A DNA stretch of 64,000 bases from Fremontodendron californicum (lineage: Eukaryota; Streptophyta; Magnoliopsida; Malvales; Malvaceae), in NCBI GenBank assembly GCA_030761205.1, contig JAULJL010000003.1, positions 32,212,301 through 32,276,300 of the forward strand, written 5' to 3'. Positions 43,942 through 56,784 of the stretch are shown here, piece by piece (within the stretch, counting starts at the first letter, position 1; each line of letters starts with the position of its first letter). A program made the translations under genes and the position numbers. Under the pieces are notes generated by a model that did no database searches, was not told the DNA's origin, and saw only the letters and a list, made by a program, of their open reading frames with translations.

Positions 43942-45059
43942 TTTTAGAGAGTCAGGCCTAGAATTAGTCGTGTGTTATCCAAGTCTCGATTTTTATTGGT
44001 TTATCCGGTATTTAGTTTTAATTCCCATATTTTTTATAAAAAAAATAAAGGAGAATTTTGAAAATAATAAAATATTTTAAATATGTTCATATTCATTCCC
44101 ATACATTTTATTTGTTTTCTAGTTATTTAATGTTGTAAATTACTATTGCATTCTTGTTGGTTAATGCATTACACTATTCTTGATCTTTGTTTTAATAAAT
44201 TGCTAGGGCATTTAGAATAAGGTTTGTAGAATAGGTGGTGAAAGGTTTGTTGTTCCTCCACACAAACCACATGTGCATTTGCATATCATGAGCCCTATAC
44301 CCGGGTTTCGTCCTTTTAGGTGGGAGCAAAGTAACTAAGCCTTCGTGATTAACAATCCGCATGGGCTAGGGAAATAGACTCTAACGAATTGAATCCGCTT
44401 TTATCGGGGTGCCTTACTAGCCTTCACCGGCGATAGTGAGGAGTAATGCAGGGCCTTTAGAACCAATTCACCCTCATATAGTGAACCTAGGTGAAGCCAT
44501 GCTAGATTTTCGTTAGATATACCGAAGATAGGAACACATGGAGGGACATTTCCAAACCTTTTGTTACCTATTTTACATTCTGAATAAGTGTTGTAGATCG
44601 GGCAACGATGTACGTACATCGCCCATAATAAATGTGATAATCCGCCCCAAAGGCATTGTGATACCTATATAAGTAGATATTGTTGGGGCAAATGTTCATT
44701 AACTGTTTGAAATAAAAAATAAAAATCATTTTTCAAGCATTTTTGCATTTTGCACATTTCATGCATGTGTGAATAGAGCATGTACATTTTTTTTGTATTA
44801 TTGATCTCGTTTTTTGCAATAAACGGATGGTGATAATAATCTCATTTGATGATTTCATAAAACCAGTAGTGTTACATGAACATTTGCATATTGTACCATA
44901 GTAAGATCCACTATTCTGAAATTCTTTTGAAAATAATATGTTTGGTTTTTCATAGAGAAAACATGTTTCAAAAAAAAATCATAGATCAAATTTGGAGGCA
45001 AATCTTGCATAATGAGATTTTTGAATAATCAAGATTTAGGTCCCACCAATTTCGTGTAA
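43942..45059 (+). other. Leader of D with a conserved palindromic block
   Basis: Non-coding. The block 44280-44640 is the inverted counterpart of 33100-33480. The perfect palindrome CGATGTACGTACATCG is at 44606-44621. The antisense frame at 44401-44619 is rejected as a gene. Confidence 0.7.
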
Positions 45060-45475
45060 TCATTGGTTAATTATTTGTATCATTTTGACATCATGTTACA
45101 ATCCTAACATGCATGGTTATTCATTGTAAAATACATTTGTGATATACATGGTCATTCTTTGTACCTACCTTTGTGTTAATTCATTTATTTTTTGCATATA
45201 TCATTTGACATCATGTTACAGCCATAGCATGCATGGTCATTCATTGTAGAATACATTTATGACATGCATAGTCATTATTTGTATATACTTGTGCATCAAT
45301 TTATTCATTTTTTAAATGCATCATGTTGGCATTAGATTGCATCCATAGCATACATAGTCATCATAATTTCTCTGTATATGTTCATGCATTAATCATCAGT
45401 ATATTCATGCACATAGGAATAGAGCATGTACATTCATAACTGTATTCTTAATCTCATGACATTTTCATTTGCATA
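45060..45475 (+). repeat. Degenerate tandem array before module 1 of D
   Basis: Loose units of about 90-100 bp contain CATCATGTTACA, GCATGCATGGTCATTCATTG and TAGAATACATTT motifs. They match the array at 32270-32640 in B1. Confidence 0.7.
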
Positions 45476-45477
45476 AA

Positions 45478-46401
45478 AGGCATTCGAGATATGAGGAAAG
45501 AATCGGAGGAACGATTGGGTGCTTTGGAACAAAATCAAGAGTAATTTGGACATGAAATCCAGGAGGTGAAAGAATAGCTTGCCAAATTGATGAAAATGGT
45601 TGAGGATATGGGTAAGAGTAAAGAGGAACTTTCTCAGGGCTCTGCATCGCCTTCGGATCAACCAAAACCATTAGGTCCATAACATACAATCCTTGCTGGA
45701 TCCTGCGCTTGTCAATGCCACAAAGGTTGCAATCCTAATGAAATTGTGGACAAAATCGTGAAAATGATTAAACCCGAGAGCCTGATACCAAAGATAGAAA
45801 CCTCGGATCCTATACCATACCTGCAAACTGTTCTAGGTCCAAACCAGTATCCCCACCCTACTATGGTCCAATCATCCATTGGGATGACCACTAGGGGATT
45901 CCTGAATCCTACTCCATCATCACCAACTGCCAGTTCGTATTATTTCCCTCATCAATCACCTTATCAAGCATTCGGGATAGGAACCTCGAACTATGTACAA
46001 CCTCCAAGGGTCTTGTGTCCAAATCCATACCCTTACCATGCTGTTCCGCCACCTCTTTATGTAAACACTTCGGTTCGAACCTTAGTGCCACCACCAAGTG
46101 CCCCAACTCCTAGGCCATGTGTGATTAAGAAACAACTCAAAAACAAGACTCAAGAGCAGTATGATCCCATTCCAATCAGCTACCAAGAGCTCACATGGTT
46201 GCTTGTATCCCGCTAAAACCCTTGTTACCACTAGATCCAAAGTGGTATAATCCAAATGCAAGATGTGATTATCACTGTGGAATTACTGGCCATAGCATTG
46301 AAGACTGTATAGCCTTCAAAAAGAAAGTGCAATCTCTTATAGAGATCAAATTGATCGATCCAACGACTCTGATTGATAAAAGGCTGGGAAAGCGTAATTA
46401 G
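45478..46401 (+). pseudogene. Gag-like module 1 of D (coiled coil, Pro-rich linker, zinc-knuckle-like end)
   Basis: A decayed coiled coil (MRKESEERLGALEQNQE) is followed by MDKIVKMIKPESLIPKIETS at 45746, a Pro/Tyr-rich linker, PIPISYQELTWLLVSR with a stop, and in another frame the end PKWYNPNARCDYHCGITGHS and EDC. A frameshift near 46190 separates linker and zinc-knuckle-like part. It parallels B1 module 1 closely. No capsid domain is present. Confidence 0.78.
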
Positions 46402-46679
46402 AATTGGGAGATTTACGGCAATGATATAGAAAGACTTCGGTCTGATATGATGTAGTAGGATTTCACTTTTTCAGTAGCCGGCTCTTATAGCCTTAAGATG
46501 CTAGGAAGAATAAAGTGTTTGTAAAGGCGGTTTTAACCACTGCTCAGGTTTTGTAAACATAGATTATACCATTGTGAACGTTGATATGGGAATGAATTGA
46601 CTATGCTTCAAATTTATGAGATGTTGATGATTAATTTCCTCCGATTCTTATTTCCTCCGTGATATCTTCCCTTTTGCAT

Positions 46680-47235
46680 TTTGCATTCGATCAACTATTT
46701 GTCATACCATACATTGATACATGTATCATGTTAGCATTAGGTTGCATTCATGCATTCATAATCAGCATGATTTTTCTATATATATCTATGCATTGATTTG
46801 CTTATTCTTTACATGAATCATGTTGACTTTGCGTTGCATTCATGACAAACATAGTCAGCATGATTTCTCTGTATATGCTCATGCATTAATTTGTCATATT
46901 ACCATCAGGATGCATTCATAACAAACATGGTCAGCATGATTTTCTTTGTATATACTCTGTATCAATCATTCATTGTTTACATGTATCATAATTGACATCG
47001 TGTTGCATTTATAGTGTATATGATCATGTATTAGGAAATACGCTGAAAAATACATAGTCATTCATGGCATATATCCATGCATTGATTTGTTTATTCTTTG
47101 CTTGCATCATGTTGGCATGATTGCATTTATTACATACATGGTCAGCTTGTTTCCATTGTACATGTCCATACATCATATTGTTTAGGCTTCACGTGCATCA
47201 AATTGCATTCATGGCTCCTTCATCATGACACGCAC
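46680..47235 (+). repeat. Degenerate tandem array before gag module 2 of D
   Basis: Units of about 80-110 bp carry CATGTTGGCAT or CATGTTAGCATTAGG, GTTGCATTCATGACA, CATGGTCAGCATGATTT and GTATATNCTCATGCATT. They are of the same type as the array before module 1, which supports a duplicated leader-plus-gag unit. Confidence 0.72.
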
Positions 47236-47344
47236 TTTGGGGGAATAAAACAGAAGTTGGCTTGGCTTTAAAAGTCTTTGAAAGAATTTCCATTTCAAAT
47301 CAGAGGTATAAGAAGTACTGAGTACGCTTTTAATACAGGCTAGT

Positions 47345-47938
47345 GCTATGGAGAATGAACAAGTTGCCTGAATGGAAAGGGTACAAGAAGAATTGTGAGA
47401 ACAGTTGGCAAAGTCTCAAGCAGAATCTAAAGATTAGGTGACTAAATTGATGGAGCTAATGTCCACTGTAATCAAGGGATACACTGAAAACTTGGCAGCC
47501 AGAGAAGAGTTAGAGGCACGAAAAGGTCAGAATGAGGTTGTAATGATGGATGCCCAGAACACAGTTAGCCCCGTCAATGTCTTAAATTCATATGATCCAG
47601 ATGAACAGGCAAAGTTGAAAATGGTTAATGAGGTAGAGTTAGCAGATTCCCAAGGGAAATATCAGTTGCTAGATAAAAGGCTCTGGGCAGTAGAAAATAC
47701 AGACGTATTCGGGAGTGTGGAGGCGAAAGAATGATGCTTGGTCCTCGATTTAGTCATTCCTCCTAAATTCAAGGTCCCTGACTTTGTGAAATATGATGGG
47801 ACGACTGATCCGTCAGCCCACATCACTATGTTCTGTCAAAAGATAACGAGTCATATAGATAATGGTTATGCCAAAACCATTCATGTCATCTTCAACAACC
47901 ACAAAACACTAATTTTCGAAACATCACTTCATGAGTGA
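47345..47938 (+). pseudogene. gag: Gag module 2 of D (coiled coil plus start of capsid domain), broken
   Basis: It begins MENEQVA at 47349 and shows stops in the coiled coil, an open part at 47438-47734 (TENLAAREELEARKGQNEVV to ENTDVFGSVEAKE), a stop, and then LVIPPKFKVPDFVKYDGTTD with PSAHITMFCQKITSHIDNGY up to 47870, after which similarity to gag ends. The capsid domain is cut short. Confidence 0.85.
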
Positions 47939-49799
47939 CACCCTGGGGCACAATGATTAAACTAGATTATCCCATGTCCCAGAGAAAACCCATTTTTTAG
48001 GTCATATTTTCTTTGTCTCTTCAAAGAACTCAGCTTTGAAACTTAGCCTTTTCAAAATAGACCTAGACTTGCTATGTTCCTCGTTGATACAAATTCTCAT
48101 GGTTAATCAAATTGGGGCATCATATGTGGAAATGATGGATACATGGTGAATAAGGATGGACTAACGCATGAATCATTGGGGCTTGCAAAAAAAAAAACTG
48201 AAAAAGAAAAGAAGAAAAATTGTGATATCATGCATATGAGAACTCGGATGATTCCAAAGTGCAAAATGAAATTTTGATTATCTATTTCCCCTGGGGATTG
48301 CTTTTCAATGAGAATATTTGTGCTTGATATGATGAATGGCCATCTTTCATATCCCTTTCGCAAAAAAAAAAATTATCCATAGTCACCCATTTTGAGCCAA
48401 AAGAATTCTTTCTTCTTTGAACCCTGATCAAGGATCACCCTCTACACTAGGGGCAAATGCGAGGAAAGATCTTTTTAAAGATCATGGAGGAATAAGTCCT
48501 GGTTCAAAGACAGATACAAAGCAAATGGAGTCCCGAATGAATATGGGCTCACTCTGTCAAAAGAAAAAGGAAAAGATGGCGAAATGGAAGCCAAAAAAAA
48601 TGTGTGAAAAAGTATGGCAAATGAAAGCCAAAAGCAAAGAAGAAAAAGAGTAAAAATAAAAAGAAAAGAAATGTCCAAGAAGGGACAAATGCTTCAAAAA
48701 GAATTCTCAACAAGAAATGATCCTTGATCTGATTATCCTCAAACACATATTTTGGGCCTATTTATCCTGTCTTTTTGAACCCCAAACCATGGCCTACATT
48801 ACGTGCTTTAAAAGTCCATTTTGATCAAGCATGAATATTATATTTGAAGGGTTTTTCCTCGAATTTTATCTCATCTCGTTGAATTGATCATTTCACTAAG
48901 GAAGAATTAAGAATTCTCAAGTGCATGGTAAAACAATGAAAAAGAGAAGGAAAATGGAAAGAATGGGACTCTAGGGCGAAAACCCAAAAATGAGCGGTCT
49001 AGAGTAAAATGGGAATTTTCAATGCCATCTATGATAGTGCCGATACCACAAAAGAGAAAATCATCTTAAATAAGTGGTCGTTGAGGAACATATAGGAATT
49101 CTTGAACTTCCCAAAGTGTCAACTCTCATTCGGATGATTGATTTCAAAAACTGAAACTCTTTTTCTCCAAAATCAACTTTCCAGTTTAAACATACCAGCC
49201 AATCTTGACGCTTGTCAAAATATCTTGATATGAAAACTAAAATAATGTTGAATTTGTTTGATTTTCAATGAATTCATGATTTATAAAACCTGTTCCATTT
49301 GTGAGCCTAGAAGGGACATACATTTTTGTTATGAAATTTCCTTTGATCAACCAAAATCTTGTTATACCAAGCATTGCCAATTCAAATTGAAAAGCCCAGA
49401 TTGACACTTAGAGAAGTTTTTAACAATGATCATCAGTCTTCAACAGATTTGTACATCACACACTTTGAGGTTAATATTTTTTGTTTAGAAGTTTTCAAAA
49501 TGAGAAAACAAATAAAGATATTTTTTTGAAAATACTCATTTTTGATGTTGACATGAGATAAGGGGTTTTCTAACCCAAAGGTGTGGAACTACTAGGGTTT
49601 ATCTTGATTTCCAAATATGAGAAGAAGAAATAAAACTCGGCAAGCGAACTTCTGTCAATAAGAGTTCGAAAACTGTTGGGGCAAAGAGAATAGCCAAAGA
49701 TTGAAAAATGAATTGAAGATATACTCTGATTTGAAAAGGAGAAATGAATTGGAAAGGCTAAGCGAAAGTCTAGAAAAATGATCCGCATCTTTTCATGAA
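47939..49799 (+). other. Non-coding internal region of D
   Basis: There are no pol motifs on either strand. It includes a purine-rich stretch (48480-48730) with small Lys-rich open frames that are not supported as genes. It occupies the place where pol would lie in an autonomous relative. Confidence 0.7.
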
Positions 49800-50275
49800 G
49801 CGTTTGCATCATTATCGATCTTTGCATTTGCATCATGTAGAAGCATTTTGCACGTTGTCAAATCCTTGCATTTGCATCATTTAGAAGCATTTGCATAATG
49901 CCAATCATTGCATCTGCATCATTCCATGAAGTAGTTGCGTTAACACCAATTTTCGCATTTGCATCATAAAGAAGCATTTGCACATTATGGACCTTTGCAT
50001 CCTTTTGAGAAGTAATTACGTTATTTGAGGATCATTTGCATCATTTAGAAGCATCTGCATCTTATTCAACATCTGCATCTGCATCAATAAGCATTTGCAT
50101 CAATCTAAGCCATTTGCATATACACCACGAAGCATCTGCATTTTATCCAACAACTACATCTGCATCAAGAAACATTTGCATCAATTCAAAACATTTACAT
50201 TTGCAAAATGAGGTATGTGCATCTTGTTAATCATTAGCACCAGCAGCAAAAAACATTCGCATCTTCTCAAAATCT
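49800..50275 (+). repeat. GCATTTGCATC-type array in the 3' untranslated region of D
   Basis: More than a dozen variants of GCATTTGCATCA occur, often as pairs joined by TTTAGAA or TTCAA spacers. Non-coding; open frames rich in Ser, His and Ile are artefacts of the repeat. Confidence 0.85.
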
Positions 50276-50310
50276 TCAGATTAATTTTCAACAATTCTTC
50301 AAAAATCATG

Positions 50311-50830
50311 GGTAAGGCCTCCGGGCACCATTCTTAAGACCTCCGGGCATCATTTTCAAAGTCGCATACAGTGTATTTTTTCCAAATCACGGGTAAGGCC
50401 TCCGGGCACCATTCTTAAGACCTCCGTGCATCATTTTTAAAGTCGCATACAGAGCATTTTTTTCCAAATCACAGGTAAGGCCTTCGGGCACCATTCTTAA
50501 GACCTCCAGACATCATTTTTTAAGTCGCATACAGCGCATTTTTTCCAAATCACGGGTAAGGCCTCCGGGCACCATTCTTAAGACCTCCGGGCATCATTGT
50601 TAAAGTCGCATACAGCGTATTTTTCCAAATCAAGGGTAAGATCTCCGGACACCATTCTTAAGACCGCCGGGCATTATTTTTTTTTAAAGTCGCATACAGC
50701 GCATTTTTTTCCAAATCACGGATAAGGCCTCCAGACATAATTTTTAAGACCTTCAGGCATCATTTTTCTTTAAATTATAGATAAGACCTCCGGGCACTAT
50801 TTTTAAGACCTCTGAGTATAACTTTCATTT
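50311..50830 (+). repeat. Satellite-like tandem repeat of about 82 bp in the 3' untranslated region of D
   Basis: Seven units start at the GGTAAGGCCTCCGGGCACC core at about 50311, 50392, 50474, 50555, 50635, 50721 and 50780. Each also carries AAGACCTCCGGGCATCAT and AGTCGCATACAGCGCATTTT. The last units are diverged. Such arrays between coding region and 3' LTR are known for Tat/Ogre elements and can seed genomic satellites. Confidence 0.9.
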
Positions 50831-51070
50831 TGAAAATCGAACTCATTTCCTTAAAATGATTCGAGCCTTGATTAGTCAGGGAACTCAATTTAAGGAAAAA
50901 ATCTTCAATTTATAGCTTTTTTTTAACAAAAAAAAATTAAAATTTTGAAAAAATGAAAATGAAAATGAAAAAAGAAACCCCCATTCCCCTTCTCTTCACA
51001 TGTGATTTCACTAACCGGACAAAATTAGTGTTTATTTATCTTTGCCTGATTCCTGATTCTCAGCAATAAC

Positions 51071-51084
51071 CAAAGAGGGGCAGC
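51071..51084 (+). other. Polypurine tract of D
   Basis: CAAAGAGGGGCAGC lies immediately before the 3' LTR start TGTAGACACC. Confidence 0.85.
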
Positions 51085-54000
51085 TGTAGACACCTAATTT
51101 TGTCCGGACCACTAAAACAGGTATGTTTTATTCCCAAATTGATGTTTCAGAATGTAAAAAGACTTTTTTCATCCTGTAGGTGGTACTTCAAGACTTAGTC
51201 TAAGAAGGCGAGCATAAAAAGTCAAACTTGAAAAAGTCAACCCCAAAAACTCAACCCCAAAAAGTCAACTATTGAAAAAGTCAACCCACTTCCCAAATCA
51301 AGATTTGAAGTTCAATTAAAAATTGGAAAAATAATTTTGATAATCTGAGGTCTACATCTAAAGATATGGAGTTTGGAAGTTGGGTTACGGAGATTCAGTA
51401 GAAAGGAAATCCTAGTTCGGGAAATTTGGGGAAAAGTGCTTAAATGATCAAATTGGTCGGAATTGAAGGTTCCAAATGAAAGATAAGCACTGACTACGGG
51501 TAATGAAGAAGCTACTTGGAAGAAAAACTGAAAGAAAAGTCAATCCGGAAGAAAACCGAGAATTAGGGTTTTTAGTGGATTTCGGTAAAATTTGAAAGAA
51601 TTACAGAAATGGCCCGATTCGGTAAGCCTAAAGCCCCTAATGGATGAGGAGTGATTAAAAAGGATAGACCAAGGCTCAATTTGAAGAAAATCTAAAAATC
51701 GGACTTGTTTGGAGCAAAACCGAGTTTCGGAGGCAAAAGGGTAAAATTAGAAAATTTGGAAAAAATAGCAAATGAACTCTAAAAATTCTGAAAAATTGCA
51801 GATCTCATTCTTAAATCATTTCAAAGAGATTGGCAAAGAAAAATCTTGATTCGGAGTTCGTTTTCAAAATGGCCAAATCCCGGGTCCCGTATGCAAAAAT
51901 TCAAGAAGATAAATCTCGAAAAAATAGCAAATGAACTCCAAAAATTTTGAAAATTTGTAGATCTCATTATTAAATTATTTTAAAGAGATTGGTGAAAGAA
52001 AATCCGGATTCCAAGTTTTTTTCCAAAATGGCCAAATCACGGGCCCACTATGTAGTAATTCAAGCAGATAAATCCCGAAAAAATACCAAATGAGTTCCAA
52101 AAATCATGAAAACTTTCAGATCATACTTTTAAATTATTTGGAAGATATTGGAGAATAAAAATCTGGATTTGAAGCTCATTTAATAAATGGTAAAGTTTCG
52201 AAGCACAAAAGGGCAATTTTGGAAGAAAAACTCCAAATAAATAGCAAATGGAATCGGAAAATTTTGAAAACCTCCAGAAATCATTTTTTTTTATTATTTT
52301 GTAAGTATTGAAAAAATAAAATTTGAATTTGGATTCCGTTTGCTATTTATTTATGTTCGGGGGGCAAAAGGTTATTTTACCCAAGAAACTGAAAAGGGCT
52401 TTTCTTGCCTTTTAAAAAATGAAGCATGGGCTGGAAGAAAAGGGGTTGGCCGGCCAAGGCCCAAGGATGGGTAGATATTTTTTGATTTTTAATCAAAAGG
52501 CCAATAATGAAGAGGAAGGTAGTTATTTTTTGAGCAAGCCTTTGCAAATAAGCCACATGGACCAATGCATGAAGAGGGAGAGTGTCAATATAATGGCTTA
52601 AGATTCTTGAACAGTTGTAATTATGGATAGCTGATGGCCTAATCTAAGGGTGATAATTTCATATTTTAAACATCTTGGATCAATAGCCTTTGGATGAAAA
52701 TTGGTTGAAAGAAAAATGACAACATCCTAGCATTGAGGGGGGCATTCGGCCACTACTAGGGGGAATCTCTCTCTTTTTCATTTTGAGCTATTCACTCTCT
52801 ATTTCACTCTTGTTTTGGCTGATTTTCTCTCCATGGTTGAAAGGCAAAAAGAAAAGTTTAGAAAAGAAAAGAAAGTTAGAAGAGAAAAAGCTTGCAATAT
52901 AGCTTCTAGAGGTTGCTTTAAGCAACATACTCTTTTACTTTCTTTGATTTTCCATTCTTGATTTGCTATTTTTATTACTATTTTGGAGAGTTTCTTTCGA
53001 TTTTTCTTTTTAAAATAAGTGTTTTTAATATTCTTCTTCAAGTTCTTCTTTATACTCTCTTGGAAAAAGCTTTGAGAAATTTTTTCCTTTTGTTTTTGGG
53101 GTGGCCGAATGGCTTGTTTTTTAGTATAGTTGTTGTTTGCATTTTTTATTTAATGTTATTCTTGATATTTAACAAGTTTTGATGCTTTAAATCTTCTTCT
53201 AATACATAAACATGAAGCTTGCTTTAATTTGGTTTCTTGCTTGTTTCCATTTTTAAGTCTATTATCTTATTATAATATTTATTTTACTTGTCCTGCATTT
53301 TTGATTTTCTGTTATCAAAATATTTAAGTTTGTTTATGTTTTACATTTTGTAATCCATGTGTTTGTGAAAATGCCTATTGGTTTTCATGCCTTTACTTTT
53401 TATTTGCATGATTTGAGTGTTATTCTTTAGCTATGCATGTTAGTATATTAAGTGTTTGTGAAAATGCCATGCTCATTTTTATATAGACCATTCGGCCACC
53501 CATATTTTTTAAGCTTTGTGTGTGCATTTTTGTTATGTTAGTTGATAGGTTTGCATTTTCATGATATTCGGTTCTGTATTTTATTTAAGTATGCTACATG
53601 TTTGTGTTATTGCCATGCATTCTTTAGGTATAGGATTGGTTTGCTTTGCTTTGCCTTGCATATTCATGCATTTTAGACCTAGGTTGCATTAAATGCCATG
53701 CAAGTTCATTTAGGTCTGGTCATTTTATTGATGCTATGCATTTTTCATGTTATTTAGGTTTTAAATCATGCATTTCATGCATCATATTTTTTGTATTTTC
53801 ATGCATTTCATGTCATTGCCACATGATTTATGACTTAGGCCAATCAATGGCTCAAAGTCATGCACATTTTGAGCATACTTGTGAAAAATTAAAGAGTTGT
53901 CAAATTGAATATTCTACCTTTGTGATTTTTTTTACTTAGCCAATTTTTGCCTAACTTTTCAAAAGTGTTAGCTACTATTTGTGAGTCTTTAGGAGAGTAT

Positions 54001-55773
54001 CTAACATTTTTACTTTGATTTTTAAATGTTTTTTTAAAGGCAAAAAAATGTGTTTTGGCAAAACAATTTTTTTCACCCAGTACTCGTATTTACCTGATTT
54101 TTCTGGGTAGTCATCTTTAACCAAAAAATTAAGCCTATTTTTTCTGTGTAGTTGTGCATGTCCTGAGTCTTTAGTATTTTTTTATATTTTTTTGAATTTT
54201 TAAAAATTGGGTAAAAAATTGTGCTTTAAAACTGGACAGTAGAGGCAGAATTGAATTTGAGGGAAAATCATTTTTCTGTTTTGGTTAAGTTACTTAGAGG
54301 GGGCAGATTAGGAAGTTTAGCTATTGACTTAGGGTAGTTTCTAACCCTTTTTAAACTCTAAAAATGATTTTTTAAATCTCGGGTTAAGGGTGGTCAAGTC
54401 CGGGATTTTAAACCTAGGAAATCAGAGCCATCTTAAAAAGGGTTTAGCTACGTTTTATTTTTAATCTAAGCTTTTCAAAATTGTTTTCAAACAATCATAA
54501 AGTATTTTGGTTTTAGAATATTTAATTTGATATATTTTCCTAAGATAGCCGGATATCTTTTTAGATATATGGATTTTATTAATTAAAGGAAAAAATACAT
54601 TCTCATGCATTGCATTTTCCATATTCATGCATACTATATAATATGTGATTTTTGCTATGATAATTTTCATGGTGTTGTTATTATTTATTATTTATTATTA
54701 ATATTTTGACATTATGTTGTTTATTATATGGTTTTGAATATTTCATGATATCCTATGCTTTTTATTAGTTATTTATTTTTGTCACATTATTTAGCATATA
54801 CTATGTTCATGCATTATTATTTTCATTTTTATTTTCATGCATATTATATGACAGCATTATTTTATGTTTCACGTTATTTAGATTATATGCCATATCATTT
54901 ATATTTGCCATGTCATTTAAATCATTTTATTCCATTTAGAATATATCATGTGACTTAGGATATTTCATTTCATTTAGAATATGCTAAGACATTTAAATTA
55001 TATCATACCATTTAGGTTGCATTATGTTATCTAGACTTTGCTATGTTATTTTATTTATGTCACACATATTCATATTCATTTTTTTTAAATGTTTTGAAAA
55101 AGGTAATAATTTTCAATAAAATAAAGATATTCCCGAGTTATAATAATTCATGAGTTCTCTGCCGGGTTTGCTGGGGAGGATATCATCAATTATCATTAAT
55201 AACGAAATATCTTCTTTAAAATAAGAAAGATTCGGAAAGTTTTCCAAACTAATAAAAATTTCTATATTTTGCCACGTTTGTTGGGAAATATAGGAAAATT
55301 TTGAATAAATAAATTTTGGATCATCTTCAATTAAAAAATGAAATTATTTTTCTTTAAATTGGGAGTTAACTTGAAATACCAAATTAAAAATCGACTTTTT
55401 ACCGAGACTTGAGATAATACACGATTAATAAGGTACCGTTTTATACGGGCGTTGTGGGGGTGCTAATCCTTCCCACACATAACCGAGTCCCGAACCCGCT
55501 TCTTTGATTTCTCTGGTTTAAAACACAGACTTGGAATTGGTTTTAAAACAAAAATTAATTAATTTTAAAATATTTTATAAAATCAGTTTTAATAGGTGGC
55601 CGATCACACCTAGCTAAAAAATATTGGTGGCGACTTCATGTCTTTTTCAAGGTCGTTTTCAAAACCTTCATTTTTCAAGAGGAATTAAGTCGACTTTTCC
55701 TTGGTTTTTTTTATGTCACGCTTAACGAATAATAAAGTCTTGCGATAAGACTTGTTATTTTTAGGTTGCGACA
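51085..55773 (+). repeat. 3' LTR of D
   Basis: It is 4689 bp from TGTAGACACC to GTTGCGACA. It retains the 509 bp (54345-54853) missing from the 5' LTR. It carries four TTGAC-type motifs at 51217-51288 and about 157 bp units at 51760-52290. Long stretches (for example 52700-53350) are nearly identical to the 5' LTR. No gene. Confidence 0.93.
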
Positions 55774-55778
55774 CAAGG

Positions 55779-55887
55779 TATTATCACTATCACCAGAAAA
55801 TAACAACTAAGATTGAGAATGAGCAGAGAATGAGGAGGAAAATATCATATTTATAATGGTTTATTGAGTAAAATATGGTGAAAATTT
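55779..55887. other. Right flank of D (pre-insertion locus)
   Basis: Continues the locus left of 39752. No gene is seen. Confidence 0.5.
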
Positions 55888-56523
55888 GTTGAATCTGATT
55901 CACGTTTTTCAGCTGATAAGTCCCATCCTTTGAAACTATTGAATCTGATTCTCATTTTTCTGTTGACAAGTCCCGTCCTTTGAAACTGTTGAATCTGATT
56001 TCTATTTTTCTGCTGATAAATCAAATCATGGTAAAAAACTGTTGATTCTGATTCCCATTTTTTTGCTCATAAATCCCATCATGGTGAAAATTTGTTGAAT
56101 CTGATATTTTCAGCTGATAAGTTCCATCCTTTGAAACTGTTGAATCTGATTCCCATTCTTTTGCTGATAAACCAAATCATGGTGAAAAACTGTTGATTCT
56201 GATTCCCATTTTTTTGCTCATAAATCCCATCATGGTGAAAAACTGTTGATTCTGATTCCCATTTTTCAGCTGATAAATCCCATCCTTTGAAACTATTGAA
56301 TCTGATTCCCATTTTTCTGCTGACAAGTCCCATCCTTTGAAAGTGTTGAATCTGATTCCCATTTTTCTTCAAACTCTTCATTGACTGAAAAACTGATTAA
56401 TGACTCAGCAAAAAATCTACTGATATATCCTATCCTTGAAACTGTTGAATCTGATTCTCATTTTTCTGCTGATAAATCCAATCCTTTGAGACTGTTCAAT
56501 CTGCTGATAAATCCCATCATTTG
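55888..56523. repeat. Minisatellite with about 13 units of 50-53 bp
   Basis: Units have the form GTTGAATCTGATTCCCATTT, TTCTGCTGATAAGTCC, CATCCTTTGAAACT. Two unit types alternate in part: one ending CATCCTTTGAAACT and one ending ATCATGGTGAAAAACT (53 bp), which suggests a higher-order structure. The open frame on the minus strand (56079-56381) is only the translated repeat. Confidence 0.9.
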
Positions 56524-56784
56524 TACCAAAAGATCAATTTTAAAATTTTATATATATTTATTTTTTATATATAAAAATATTTATTTAGGCTTATAAAAAA
56601 TAAATTTAATAAAACTTTTATTTTTATATATAATTAAAATAAAATGCAAAAAAAATTGTATTTTGCAGTTGGGAAGTCGTTATATCATATGGTGACTTCC
56701 CTACACGTAAAAACTAGCATATTTTGGTACATAATTTGCAATGTTCGATATTTTGATCAATATTTTTTCATCAGTATTCAATAA

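Larger units (their letters stand above)
39757..55773 (+). mobile_element. Element D: complete non-autonomous Tat/Ogre-like retrotransposon
   Basis: A 16.0 kb element with LTRs of 4163 and 4689 bp, a tRNA-Arg-type primer site, two gag-like modules, a long 3' untranslated region with tandem arrays, a polypurine tract and a perfect CAAGG TSD. No protease, RT, RNase H or integrase motif is seen in the 7.2 kb internal region, so it needs proteins from other elements. Hypervariable tandem arrays upstream of the 3' LTR are an established feature of the Tat/Ogre lineage. Confidence 0.93.

Noticed and set aside
48417..48653. 78-codon Lys-rich frame in D
   Set aside because: Purine-rich low-complexity sequence with no motif and no counterpart in B1.
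50311..50830. Regular array that could suggest a CRISPR locus
   Set aside because: Units are contiguous and similar along their full length with no unique spacers or cas genes, and the setting is a plant retrotransposon.
56079..56381. 100-codon minus-strand frame with repeated MGIRFN-like motifs
   Set aside because: The unit length and sequence follow the minisatellite; it is open by chance because unit lengths keep phase.
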